This document shows, piece after piece, positions 55,446 to 63,531 of a DNA stretch of 64,000 nt. The notes beneath the pieces are model-generated. The model was not told where the DNA came from. It saw only the letters and a list, made by a program, of their open reading frames with translations, and did not search any database. How positions within the stretch are numbered: the first letter of the stretch is position 1; every line of letters begins with the position of its first letter. The stretch lies in contig JAEWYQ010000074.1 of the NCBI GenBank assembly GCA_023395555.1, positions 5,695 through 69,694 of the forward strand, in the 5' to 3' direction. Source of the DNA: Bacillota bacterium (GTDB lineage: Bacteria > Bacillota > Clostridia > Lachnospirales > Lachnospiraceae). Made by a program: the position numbers and the translations under genes.

Positions 55446-55512
55446 CGGATGGGAAAGGGATTATTCTGAGAAGCCTGGAAGGCCCTTAGGCAGAGGAAAA
55501 GAGGTGAAGGTG

Positions 55513-56487
55513 ATGCAGGATGGCATGAAACGAAATATTGATTATATCCGAATCTCCCTGACAGATCATTGCAATCTGAGATGTTATTACTGTATGCCGG
55601 AGGCTCAGAAGTGTTTTTTGAAGGAAGAAGAGCTTATGACCCGGGAGGAAATTGCCGCCATCATGAGGGTCATGGCCAGAAACGGGATTAAGAAGATCAA
55701 GCTTACGGGAGGAGAACCTTTGATGAGAAGGGATCTGGCCGATATTGTCCGCCAGCTCCGCTCCATGGAGGAGATTGAACAAATCACACTGACGACCAAC
55801 GGCGTTCTTCTGAAGGGCAGGATGAAAGAGCTGGAGGAGGCGGGAATCACCTCCATCAATATCAGCCTGGATACCAGGGACCCCGGGAAATACAGGGAGA
55901 TTACAAAACGGGATTGCTATAGCCGGGTAATGGAAGGAATTGAGGAGGCTCTCCTCTATCCTGAGATACCGGTTAAAATAAATTGTGTGCCCATTGACAG
56001 CAACCGGGATAACATTATTTCCATGGCGGAACTGGCAAGGGGGCGCAGGCTCTCCGTACGGTTCATCGAGCTGATGCCTATCGGGAGCGGTTCCGATTAT
56101 AACCCTTGTAATGAGGAGTATATAAAAGGAATTTTGGAAGAGGTCTATGGGAGCATGTCGCCTCTGCGCCGGACCATAGGCAATGGCCCGGCCAGATACT
56201 ATGAGCTGGCGGGCTTTCAAGGGAAGATTGGTTTTATCAGCGCCATTTCCCATAAATTCTGCGGCAGCTGCAATCGAATCCGGCTGACCTCGGAAGGAAT
56301 CTTAAAGACCTGTCTTCAGTACGAAGGGAGGTTAAATCTCAAAGACCTGCTGCGTCAGGGAATATCGGAGGAGGAGCTGGAACGGACCATACAGGAGGAA
56401 ATATTGTGTAAACCGGCAGGGCATCATTTTCATCAGAAGAAGACGGACCGGGATGAGAAGCGGTCCATAGGCAGCATTGGCGGGTAG
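55513..56487 (+). CDS. moaA: GTP 3',8-cyclase MoaA
   Basis: MoaA is a radical SAM enzyme that starts molybdopterin synthesis from GTP. The 324 residues contain the SAM cluster CNLRCYYC (CxxxCxxC, about residues 20-30), KLTGGEPLMRRDL, and the C-terminal second cluster with CGSCNRIRLTSEGILKTC (CxxC-x13-C). The usual C-terminal GG ends as SIGSIGG, matching the functional GG tail. The ATG at 55513 is preferred; 55525 is possible. It overlaps nothing and is followed by modA. Confidence 0.94.
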   Translation: MQDGMKRNIDYIRISLTDHCNLRCYYCMPEAQKCFLKEEELMTREEIAAIMRVMARNGIKKIKLTGGEPLMRRDLADIVRQLRSMEEIEQITLTTNGVLLKGRMKELEEAGITSINISLDTRDPGKYREITKRDCYSRVMEGIEEALLYPEIPVKINCVPIDSNRDNIISMAELARGRRLSVRFIELMPIGSGSDYNPCNEEYIKGILEEVYGSMSPLRRTIGNGPARYYELAGFQGKIGFISAISHKFCGSCNRIRLTSEGILKTCLQYEGRLNLKDLLRQGISEEELERTIQEEILCKPAGHHFHQKKTDRDEKRSIGSIGG

Positions 56488-56545
56488 CAAGAGAGGGGCA
56501 AATGGTTCCGCTGTCTACAATAAAATAAAGGGAGGATTTAAAATC

Positions 56546-57379
56546 ATGAAAAGAAAAGTTATTGCTTTACTGTTGGTGGCAGCAGTAAGTGTCAGCATGC
56601 TGGGCGGCTGCAGCTCAAAGGGAGAGAAGGCACAGATCCAGGTGTTTATCGCTGCCAGCCTCAAAACGGTTATGACGGAGATTGCTGCGGAATACAACAA
56701 GGAGCATCCCAACACGGAGATCATATTCAATGCAGACAGCTCAGGAAAGTTATTAACCCAGATTCAGGAAGGCTTTGCCTGTGATATCTTTTTCTCCGCG
56801 GCACAGAAGCAGATGGATGAGCTGGAGAAGGGCGGACAGGTGATCGAAGGAACGAGAAAGAACGTGTTGAATAACCAGCTGGTGGTAATTACACGCAAGG
56901 AAAGCGGTACAGCGGTAACCGGACTCGGCGATCTGGACAAGGCGAAGAGCATTGCTCTGGCAGATGGCAGCGTACCTGCAGGAAGATACACCAGACAGGC
57001 GCTGATTGCCCTTGGAATTCTGGGAGCCGGCGACGACTCTTCCAAGATTACCACCCAGGAAGTATCGGATGCTCTGGGCGGTGTGGAAATCAGTGAAGAA
57101 GGTAATGTAAGTAAGGTATTAACCGCTGTGGTAGAGGATGCCAGCGAGGTAGGCACCACCTATTACTCCGACACCTTTGGCTTCGAGGATCAGCTGACCA
57201 TTCTGGAGACAGTGAGCTACGACCTCACAGGCAATATCATTTATCCGGTATGCAGAGTTACCAATAAGGAAGCAAGCAAGACTCAGACCCAGGCTGCGGA
57301 TGATTTCTACCAGTTCATCCTATCCGATAAGGCAAAAACGATATTAGATAAATATTATTTTGACACAAATGTACAGTAA
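56546..57379 (+). CDS. modA: molybdate ABC transporter substrate-binding lipoprotein ModA
   Basis: The 277-residue precursor has a lipoprotein signal ending in MLGGCSSK. The mature protein begins QIQVFIAASLKTVMTEIAAE, the ModA binding-loop Ser, then FNADSSGKLLTQIQEG, DIFFSAAQKQMDEL and LADGSVPAGRYTRQAL, all typical. GGGAGG precedes the ATG at 56546. It captures molybdate (or tungstate) outside the membrane and feeds ModB/ModC. Confidence 0.94.
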   Translation: MKRKVIALLLVAAVSVSMLGGCSSKGEKAQIQVFIAASLKTVMTEIAAEYNKEHPNTEIIFNADSSGKLLTQIQEGFACDIFFSAAQKQMDELEKGGQVIEGTRKNVLNNQLVVITRKESGTAVTGLGDLDKAKSIALADGSVPAGRYTRQALIALGILGAGDDSSKITTQEVSDALGGVEISEEGNVSKVLTAVVEDASEVGTTYYSDTFGFEDQLTILETVSYDLTGNIIYPVCRVTNKEASKTQTQAADDFYQFILSDKAKTILDKYYFDTNVQ

Positions 57380-57440
57380 GAGAGGATAAAGGCCTGCAGG
57401 CAAGGAATAAAGAAAAGAATTAAGACAGGAGGGGAATGGG

Positions 57441-58145
57441 ATGGAGGATTTGCTTCGGCTGTTTCAAAGGCTGGATTGGAGTCCTTTGATGATATCTTTG
57501 AAGACAGGAGCGGTTGCCACGGTGATCTCCTTCTTCCTGGGCGTCTACGCGGCCAGAAAGGTGCTGCATGCGGGGCCCAGAATGAAGGCTGCCGCGGATG
57601 GCTTTCTGACTCTTACCATGGTTCTTCCTCCGACGGTAGTGGGCTTTTATCTGCTGCTGCTGTTCAGCCTCAGAAGGCCTCTGGGCTCTTTTTTGTATAA
57701 TACCCTGGATATCAAGGTAATCCAGAGCTGGCTGGGCTGTATCGTTGCGGCGACAGTGATTGCATTTCCGCTGATGTACCGGAATGCCAGGGCCGCCTTT
57801 GAGCAGGTGGATGTGAATCTGGTGTATGCCGCAAGGACGCTGGGTATACCGGATATTATGATCTTCTGGAAGGTGGTTGTGCCGGCGGCAGGTCCCGGAA
57901 TTGCTTCCGGAACCATTCTGACCTTTGCGAGAGCCATGGGAGAGTACGGAGCGACATCCATGCTGGCCGGGAATATTCCGGGGAAGACGGCTACCATCTC
58001 CCAGAGAATCGCCATGGTAATCCAGGATGGGGACTATACAACGGCAGGCTTCTGGGTAATAGTTATCAGCGTCATTTCCTTTGTTATCATATGGGCGATG
58101 AATCTGCTGGCGGCAATGGGCATGAAAAATATAAAACGGTGGTAG
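57441..58145 (+). CDS. modB: molybdate ABC transporter permease ModB
   Basis: A 234-residue membrane protein with about five helices. LTMVLPPTVVGFYLLLLFS is typical of ModB, and the EAA loop reads VYAARTLGIPDIMIFWKVVV near residue 132. GGAGGGG lies just upstream of the ATG. It lies 61 bases after modA. Confidence 0.94.
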   Translation: MEDLLRLFQRLDWSPLMISLKTGAVATVISFFLGVYAARKVLHAGPRMKAAADGFLTLTMVLPPTVVGFYLLLLFSLRRPLGSFLYNTLDIKVIQSWLGCIVAATVIAFPLMYRNARAAFEQVDVNLVYAARTLGIPDIMIFWKVVVPAAGPGIASGTILTFARAMGEYGATSMLAGNIPGKTATISQRIAMVIQDGDYTTAGFWVIVISVISFVIIWAMNLLAAMGMKNIKRW

Positions 58146-58151
58146 GAAAAG

Positions 58152-59204
58152 ATGTCATTAGAGGTTGCAATTAAGAAAAAGCTCAAGGGGTTTACCCTTG
58201 AGGTGGAATTTGATAATGAGAATCAGAGGCTGGGAATCCTGGGAGCCTCCGGCTCCGGCAAGAGCATGACCCTGAAATGCATTGCGGGAATTGAACGCCC
58301 TGACGAAGGGCGTATTGTGCTGAATCAAAAGGTGCTCTTTGACGCCGCACACAAGATCAACCTGTCCCCGCAGAAGCGTAAGGTGGGGTATCTGTTCCAG
58401 AATTACGCCCTTTTTCCCACGATGACCGTAGAAGAGAATATCGGGATTGCAATTAAGGCCTCCAAGGAGGAGAAGCGGCAGATCATTGCCGAAAAGATAG
58501 CCCAGTACCGGCTGGACGGTTTAAGGAAGCGCTATCCTTCGGAGCTGTCCGGCGGCCAGCAGCAGAGGGTTGCACTGGCCAGAATGCTGGTGAGTGATCC
58601 GGATATTATTATGCTGGATGAACCATTTTCCGCTTTGGACAGCTACTTAAGGGATATTTTACAGCAGCAGCTGCTGGAAAGCCTTGCGGATTACCATGGA
58701 GATGTTCTGATGGTCACCCACAACCGGGATGAGGTGTATCGTTTCTCGGAGAGGCTTCTGGTGATCAGCCAGGGCAGGACGGTGGTTGCCGGGAATACGG
58801 AGGAGGTTTTTCGCCGGCCTGTCAAGGCGGAGGCGGCAAGACTTACCGGCTGCAAGAATCTGTCTCCCGCACGGCGTATTGACAGCCATACCCTGGAGGC
58901 GGTATACTGGGGAGTGCGGTTATGTCTGCGGCAGGAGATACGGTCGGAAACGGCTTATGTCGGAATCCGCGCCCATGATTTTATTCCCCGGTGGGACAAG
59001 CCGGAGGAGAATTATATCCCGTTCCAGCTGGCGGGACGAGGTTCCCTGCCCTTTGAGGAGCAGTTTTTTCTGAAGCAGGCGGCAGAGGACGCCGAGGAAC
59101 CGCTGTGTTTTATCGTGCCTAAGAATCAGATGGAGGAGCTGGAGCAAAAGGGTATGCCGGGATATCTCTATCTGCCGGAGGATAAGCTTTTGCTTTTGGA
59201 ATAA
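58152..59204 (+). CDS. modC: molybdate ABC transporter ATP-binding protein ModC
   Basis: A 350-residue ATPase. Walker A is GASGSGKSMTLK near residue 33, signature [15 protein letters not shown] near 133 and Walker B IIMLDEPFSALD near 154. The C-terminal third (about 235-350) corresponds to a TOBE-like regulatory domain that in other ModC proteins binds molybdate. It begins 6 bases after modB. Confidence 0.94.
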   Translation: MSLEVAIKKKLKGFTLEVEFDNENQRLGILGASGSGKSMTLKCIAGIERPDEGRIVLNQKVLFDAAHKINLSPQKRKVGYLFQNYALFPTMTVEENIGIAIKASKEEKRQIIAEKIAQYRLDGLRKRYPSELSGGQQQRVALARMLVSDPDIIMLDEPFSALDSYLRDILQQQLLESLADYHGDVLMVTHNRDEVYRFSERLLVISQGRTVVAGNTEEVFRRPVKAEAARLTGCKNLSPARRIDSHTLEAVYWGVRLCLRQEIRSETAYVGIRAHDFIPRWDKPEENYIPFQLAGRGSLPFEEQFFLKQAAEDAEEPLCFIVPKNQMEELEQKGMPGYLYLPEDKLLLLE

Positions 59205-59222
59205 AGAGAAAGGACAGTCGGT

Positions 59223-60137
59223 ATGAAGGAAATTAACAAGGTAAGTATTATTGGAATGGGAGCATTAGGAGTGTTATACGGTTCCCATATCGTAAAGCAT
59301 CTGGGAATGGAAGCGGTAGACTTCATTATGGAGGAGAGCCGCCTGCAAAAGTATGGGAACCAGCCTGTCTACTGCAATGAGGAGGAATTCCGATTTCATA
59401 TGACCCTGGATACCCAGGCGAAGCCTGCCGATCTGCTGATTGTCGCTGTGAAATATACCGGGCTGGAGGATGCCCTGGATAGAATAAAAAATTGTATCGG
59501 GCCGGATACAATCATTATATCCGTGCTGAACGGGATATCCAGTGAAGGGATTATCGGTGAGCGGTTCGGTATGGATAAGGTAATTCACACTGTGGCACAG
59601 GGTATGGATGCTATGAAATTCGGTAATAAACTGACCTACACCCAGATGGGACAGCTGCGGATCGGCATCATCAATGAGGCGCTGAGAGAAAAACTGGATT
59701 GTTTGGCGGCATTTCTTCATAAAATTAACCTGCCCCATGTTGTGGAAGAGGATATTCTGTACCGGATGTGGGGAAAGTTTATGTTAAATGTAGGTGTGAA
59801 TCAGACCTGTATGGTCTATGGGACAACCTACGCCGGAGTGTTGGAGCCTGGAGAGCCGAACCGGACCACGATTGCTGCCATGAGAGAAGTGATTGCCCTT
59901 GCCAATGCAGAGGGAGTGGCTCTTTCGGAAAAGGATCTGAATCAGTACATCGAGCTTACGAAAACCCTCAGTCCCACAGGGACACCTTCCACGGGACAGG
60001 ACCGGATTAACAGGAAGCCTTCCGAGGTGGAGCTATTTGCAGGCACCGTGATTGAGCTGGCCAAACGGCATAATATATATGTACCGGCCAACGAGTTCCT
60101 GTATCAGAGAGTACAGGAGATTGAAAGAGAATATTAG
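59223..60137 (+). CDS. 2-dehydropantoate 2-reductase-like (PanE/ApbA) protein
   Basis: A 304-residue NADP-dependent dehydrogenase. The Rossmann loop is VSIIGMGALGVLYGSHI near residue 7, with LIVAVKYTGLEDAL near 80 and KFMLNVGVNQTCMVYGTTYA near 185, as in ApbA/PanE. PanE reduces ketopantoate for CoA synthesis; paralogues with other hydroxy acids are frequent, so the substrate is not certain. It follows modC by 18 bases, but its relation to the molybdenum genes may be accidental. Confidence 0.8.
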   Translation: MKEINKVSIIGMGALGVLYGSHIVKHLGMEAVDFIMEESRLQKYGNQPVYCNEEEFRFHMTLDTQAKPADLLIVAVKYTGLEDALDRIKNCIGPDTIIISVLNGISSEGIIGERFGMDKVIHTVAQGMDAMKFGNKLTYTQMGQLRIGIINEALREKLDCLAAFLHKINLPHVVEEDILYRMWGKFMLNVGVNQTCMVYGTTYAGVLEPGEPNRTTIAAMREVIALANAEGVALSEKDLNQYIELTKTLSPTGTPSTGQDRINRKPSEVELFAGTVIELAKRHNIYVPANEFLYQRVQEIEREY

Positions 60138-60195
60138 CAAATTAAAATTGCAGATAATAAAATGATAGAAAATGATAGATGGAAGAAAAAAGTTG

Positions 60196-60224
60196 TTGAC
60201 GAATCCTCATTTTAATAGTAGACT
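60196..60224 (+). promoter_or_regulatory. promoter of the ABC importer operon
   Basis: TTGACG (60196-60201) and TAGACT (60219-60224) are separated by 17 bases. An AAAGCTTT tandem repeat (60234-60255) lies just after the predicted start. Confidence 0.6.
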
Positions 60225-60233
60225 TTATCCATT

Positions 60234-60312
60234 AAAAGCTTTAAAGCTTTAAAGCGAAGGAGTGCCGAAAGCAAATGGTGCTGAACAAACACTATGGAGA
60301 TCAGCACGGCAC
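60234..60312 (+). promoter_or_regulatory. structured 5' leader of the importer operon
   Basis: AAAGCTTT repeats (60234-60255) with palindromic symmetry are followed by a stem: GTGCCG (60262-60267) and GTGCTGA (60278-60284) together pair with TCAGCACGGCAC (60301-60312), leaving a 10-base bulge on the left. No T-box or riboswitch consensus was recognised. Confidence 0.45.
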
Positions 60313-60348
60313 AAATAAGAGTGTACAGATTATGAGGAGGTAGTTTTT

Positions 60349-61377
60349 TTGAAAAAGATAGTAGCATTGATGTCAGCATTTGTTTTAGTTCTGAGCCTTG
60401 CCGCCTGCGGGACCCCGGACACCAAGACGCCCGGAAGCGAGAAACCGGCAGGAGGCCAGGAGAGCAAGGAAGATGACGGTCAGAAGGATGAGAAGACGGT
60501 TTATAACGTAGGAATCCTGCAATTAGTTCAGCACGAAGCGCTGGATGCCGCAACCAAAGGATTTCGGGATGCCTTAACCGGGAAGCTGGGCAATCAGATT
60601 ATATTTGATGAACAGAATGCTGCGGGGGATTCTCCCACTTGTGCCACAATCGCGAACCAGTTCGTTTCCAGCAAATATGACTTGATTATGGCCAATGCCA
60701 CGGCGGCTCTCCAGGCATCCGTTTCTGCAACCAACACGATTCCCATTCTGGGAACCTCTGTTACGGATTATGCCACGGCGCTGGACATTGATAACTGGAC
60801 CGGAGTAACCGGCATGAATGTGTCAGGCACCGCGGACCTCGCTCCTCTGGACAAGCAGGCAGAGATGATTAAGGAGCTGTTCCCCGATGTAAAGAAGATC
60901 GGTATTCTCTACTGCTCCGGAGAACCCAATTCAAAGTATCAGTCTGCTACCATTCAGGGATATCTGAAAGAGATGGGTTATACCTGTACGGAATATACCT
61001 TTGCGGATTCCAATGATGTGGCTTCTGTTACACAGAATGCCTGCTCCAACAGCGATATCATCTTTATTCCTACGGACAACACGGCTGCTTCCTGCACGGA
61101 AGCCATTAATAATGTTGCGGAGCCTGCGGGAGTTCCCATTGTAACCGGTGAGGAAGGTATTTGCAGGGGCTGCGGAGTGGCCACTTTATCCATCGACTAT
61201 TATGAACTGGGCTATGCAACCGGTGAGATGGCTTATGAAATCCTTGTAAACGGCGCTGATGTATCTGCAATGGAGGTTCAGTATTCCCCCAGCACTACAT
61301 ACAAATATATGGCTGACCGTGCCGCGAAGCTGGGAGTTACGATTCCTGACAGCTATGCCCCCATTGAGGTGAAATAA
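60349..61377 (+). CDS. ABC transporter substrate-binding lipoprotein (TrpX-like, PF04392)
   Basis: A 342-residue lipoprotein, TTG start with GAGGAGG 8 bases upstream. The lipobox is LAAC (SLAACGTP, about residue 20), followed by a 30-residue charged linker. The ABC_sub_bind fold is visible as VGILQLVQHEALDAATKGF, DLIMANATAALQASVS, KKIGILYCSGEPNSKY and IVTGEEGICRGCGVATLSID. Homologues include predicted tryptophan/tyrosine importers (TrpX), but the ligand cannot be inferred here. Permease and ATPase genes follow. Confidence 0.88.
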   Translation: MKKIVALMSAFVLVLSLAACGTPDTKTPGSEKPAGGQESKEDDGQKDEKTVYNVGILQLVQHEALDAATKGFRDALTGKLGNQIIFDEQNAAGDSPTCATIANQFVSSKYDLIMANATAALQASVSATNTIPILGTSVTDYATALDIDNWTGVTGMNVSGTADLAPLDKQAEMIKELFPDVKKIGILYCSGEPNSKYQSATIQGYLKEMGYTCTEYTFADSNDVASVTQNACSNSDIIFIPTDNTAASCTEAINNVAEPAGVPIVTGEEGICRGCGVATLSIDYYELGYATGEMAYEILVNGADVSAMEVQYSPSTTYKYMADRAAKLGVTIPDSYAPIEVK

Positions 61378-61405
61378 TCGGCAGAAGCAATTGGAGTGAT
61401 CAAAA

Positions 61406-61436
61406 AAGGGGTGCCCCGTGATAACCGGCACCCCTT
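61406..61436 (+). promoter_or_regulatory. perfect hairpin between the binding-protein and permease genes
   Basis: AAGGGGTGCC (61406-61415) pairs perfectly with GGCACCCCTT (61427-61436). No T-run follows. Like the hairpin after pstS, it probably sets the ratio of binding protein to membrane components. Confidence 0.7.
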
Positions 61437-61462
61437 AAAGCTATTATATGAGGAGGAGAAAA

Positions 61463-62431
61463 ATGAATTATTTTGCAAGCCTTGATCCAATGAATTTACT
61501 CAATGCCCTTCCTGGCAGCATTGCTCAGGGTATTATTTGGGGTATTATGGCCCTTGGCGTATATATCACCTTCCGGCTGCTGGACTTTGCGGATCTGACG
61601 GTTGACGGCTCCTTTGCCACAGGGGGCGCGGTCACGGTAATGCTGGTTCTGGCGGGAGTGCCGCTTCCCGTGGCTTTGCTTGCTGCCACTTTGGCGGGAG
61701 TTACGGCCGGTCTGACTACCGGTCTGCTGCATGTCGTCCTTGGAATTCCGCCGATTCTCTCCGGTATCCTGACCCAGATTGCCCTGTACTCGGTCAATTT
61801 GCATATCATGGGTATGTCTGCTAATAAAGCCTTAAGTGCTCAGAAATATAACCTGATGGTGTCTCTTATGACCCCTGTAAGGTCAATTTTTGTGGGCGCG
61901 CTCTTTGCGGCGGCCTTGATCGCTTTGCTGTACTGGTATTTCGGCACCGAGCAGGGCAGCTCCATACGGGCAACGGGAAGCAATCCTTCCATGAGCAAGG
62001 CCAACGGCATTAATATTAATTTTACCAAGATTCTGGCACTGGCATTGTCCAACGGCCTGGTGGCACTGTCCGGCGGGCTGCTGGTACAGTATCAGGGCTT
62101 TGCGGATATCAATATGGGCCGGGGAGCCATTGTCATAGGCCTGGCTGCCGTAATTATCGGAGAAGTACTGGGAGAAAGCCTGTTAAGAAAGCATATGAAC
62201 TTTGCGATCCGTCTGATTTTTGTTATTATGGGCGGCATTATCTATTATGTTGTTGTAAATATAGTGCTCTGGTTGAAGCTGAATTCCAATGACCTTAAGC
62301 TGTTTACCGCAATTATTGTAGCCATATTCCTTGCGGTGCCCTATCTCCAGGGCAGGAGCAAGAACTCCTTCGGCCGTACGGCAAAGGCTTCCCTGGCTGC
62401 GCTGAAGGCCAGAAAGGAGAAGGAGGAATAA
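61463..62431 (+). CDS. ABC transporter permease (TrpY-like, BPD_transp_2)
   Basis: A 322-residue membrane protein with 8-9 hydrophobic segments of the BPD_transp_2 (branched-chain amino acid type) fold. LPGSIAQGIIWGIMALGVYI opens the protein, FADLTVDGSFATGGAV and IRATGSNPSMSKANGININ are family landmarks. The ATG at 61463 has GAGGAGG upstream; 61448 would start before it. It works with the neighbouring binding protein and ATPase. Confidence 0.88.
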   Translation: MNYFASLDPMNLLNALPGSIAQGIIWGIMALGVYITFRLLDFADLTVDGSFATGGAVTVMLVLAGVPLPVALLAATLAGVTAGLTTGLLHVVLGIPPILSGILTQIALYSVNLHIMGMSANKALSAQKYNLMVSLMTPVRSIFVGALFAAALIALLYWYFGTEQGSSIRATGSNPSMSKANGININFTKILALALSNGLVALSGGLLVQYQGFADINMGRGAIVIGLAAVIIGEVLGESLLRKHMNFAIRLIFVIMGGIIYYVVVNIVLWLKLNSNDLKLFTAIIVAIFLAVPYLQGRSKNSFGRTAKASLAALKARKEKEE

Positions 62432-62433
62432 AT

Positions 62434-63228
62434 ATGCTGAATATCATAGACATTCATAAAACCTTTAATCTGGGTACCATTAATGAGAAGGCAGCTCTGA
62501 ATGGGGTGGATCTCCATCTGGAGCCGGGAGATTTCTGTACCATCATCGGAGGCAACGGCGCCGGTAAATCCACGACGTTAAATGCCGTTGCCGGTGTCTG
62601 GCCCGTAGACAGCGGGGCGATTCTTCTGGACGGACAGAATATCACCGGTCTGCCGGAGCATAAAAGGGCAGGCTTTCTGGGCCGCGTCTTCCAGGATCCT
62701 ATGACGGGAACCGTCGCCAGCATGGAGATCGAGGAGAATCTGGCGCTGGCCGCCCGGCGCGGCAAGAGAAGAACCCTTGGCTGGGGAATTACCCGGCAGG
62801 AGAAGGAGAGATACCGTGAGCTGCTGAAAATACTGGATCTGGGTCTGGAAAACCGGATGACCGCAAAGGTTGGGCTCCTGTCCGGCGGCCAGCGTCAGGC
62901 GCTGACTCTGCTGATGGCGACCCTGCAGCAGCCGAAGCTTCTGCTGCTGGATGAGCATACCGCTGCCCTGGACCCCAAAACCGCGGAGAAGGTGCTCCGT
63001 GTCACGGATCAGGTCATTGGGGAGAATCGTCTGACGGCATTGATGGTTACCCATAATATGAAGGATGCCATTGCCCATGGCAACCGTTTAATCATGATGC
63101 ATGACGGAAAGGTTATTTTAAATATCACAGGGGAAGAGAAGAAGAAACTCACGGTAGCGGATCTGATGCACCAGTTTGAGGCAGTATCAGGACAGGAGTT
63201 TGCAAACGACAAGGCGATTTTGGCATAA
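62434..63228 (+). CDS. ABC transporter ATP-binding protein (TrpZ-like)
   Basis: A 264-residue ATPase. Walker A is GGNGAGKSTTLNAVAGV near residue 38, signature LSGGQRQALTLLMATL near 150, Walker B LLLLDEHTAALDP near 170, and the switch His in VTHNMKDAIAHGN. The Walker B context DEHTAALDP with His in place of Pro is typical of this subfamily. It begins 2 bases after the permease stop. Confidence 0.9.
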   Translation: MLNIIDIHKTFNLGTINEKAALNGVDLHLEPGDFCTIIGGNGAGKSTTLNAVAGVWPVDSGAILLDGQNITGLPEHKRAGFLGRVFQDPMTGTVASMEIEENLALAARRGKRRTLGWGITRQEKERYRELLKILDLGLENRMTAKVGLLSGGQRQALTLLMATLQQPKLLLLDEHTAALDPKTAEKVLRVTDQVIGENRLTALMVTHNMKDAIAHGNRLIMMHDGKVILNITGEEKKKLTVADLMHQFEAVSGQEFANDKAILA

Positions 63229-63238
63229 GGTATAAGAC

Positions 63239-63276
63239 AGAAGGTTCTCAATGTAAGCTGGGGCCTTCTTTTTTTG
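63239..63276 (+). terminator. terminator of the importer operon
   Basis: AGAAGG pairs with CCTTCT (6 bp, weak outer pairs extend it) and is followed by a run of seven T. Confidence 0.65.
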
Positions 63277-63433
63277 TGCCAAAGTAACGTTAATATAATT
63301 TTTATTAAAAAGAGCAAGGATATCAGAAGCTAGCTTTTGATACATAAATCGACATATGAATAAGCCATATGCTCTGCTTAGGGTGTCTTAGTTGTTTTAA
63401 AAATTATACAAATTCTACAAAAAAATTACTCAG

Positions 63434-63462
63434 TTGACAATATATAGTAAATATAATATAAT
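63434..63462 (+). promoter_or_regulatory. promoter of the leucine-rich repeat gene
   Basis: A perfect -35 TTGACA (63434-63439) and -10 TATAAT (63457-63462) are separated by 17 bases, in a very A+T-rich stretch. The start codon lies 70 bases further on. The rest of the 300-base gap (63277-63531) holds no other feature I can support. Confidence 0.8.
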
Positions 63463-63531
63463 TATTACAAGAAATTACACATAATACAATAATGTACATT
63501 TATATTCCAAACCTAATTTATGGAGGCCAAA

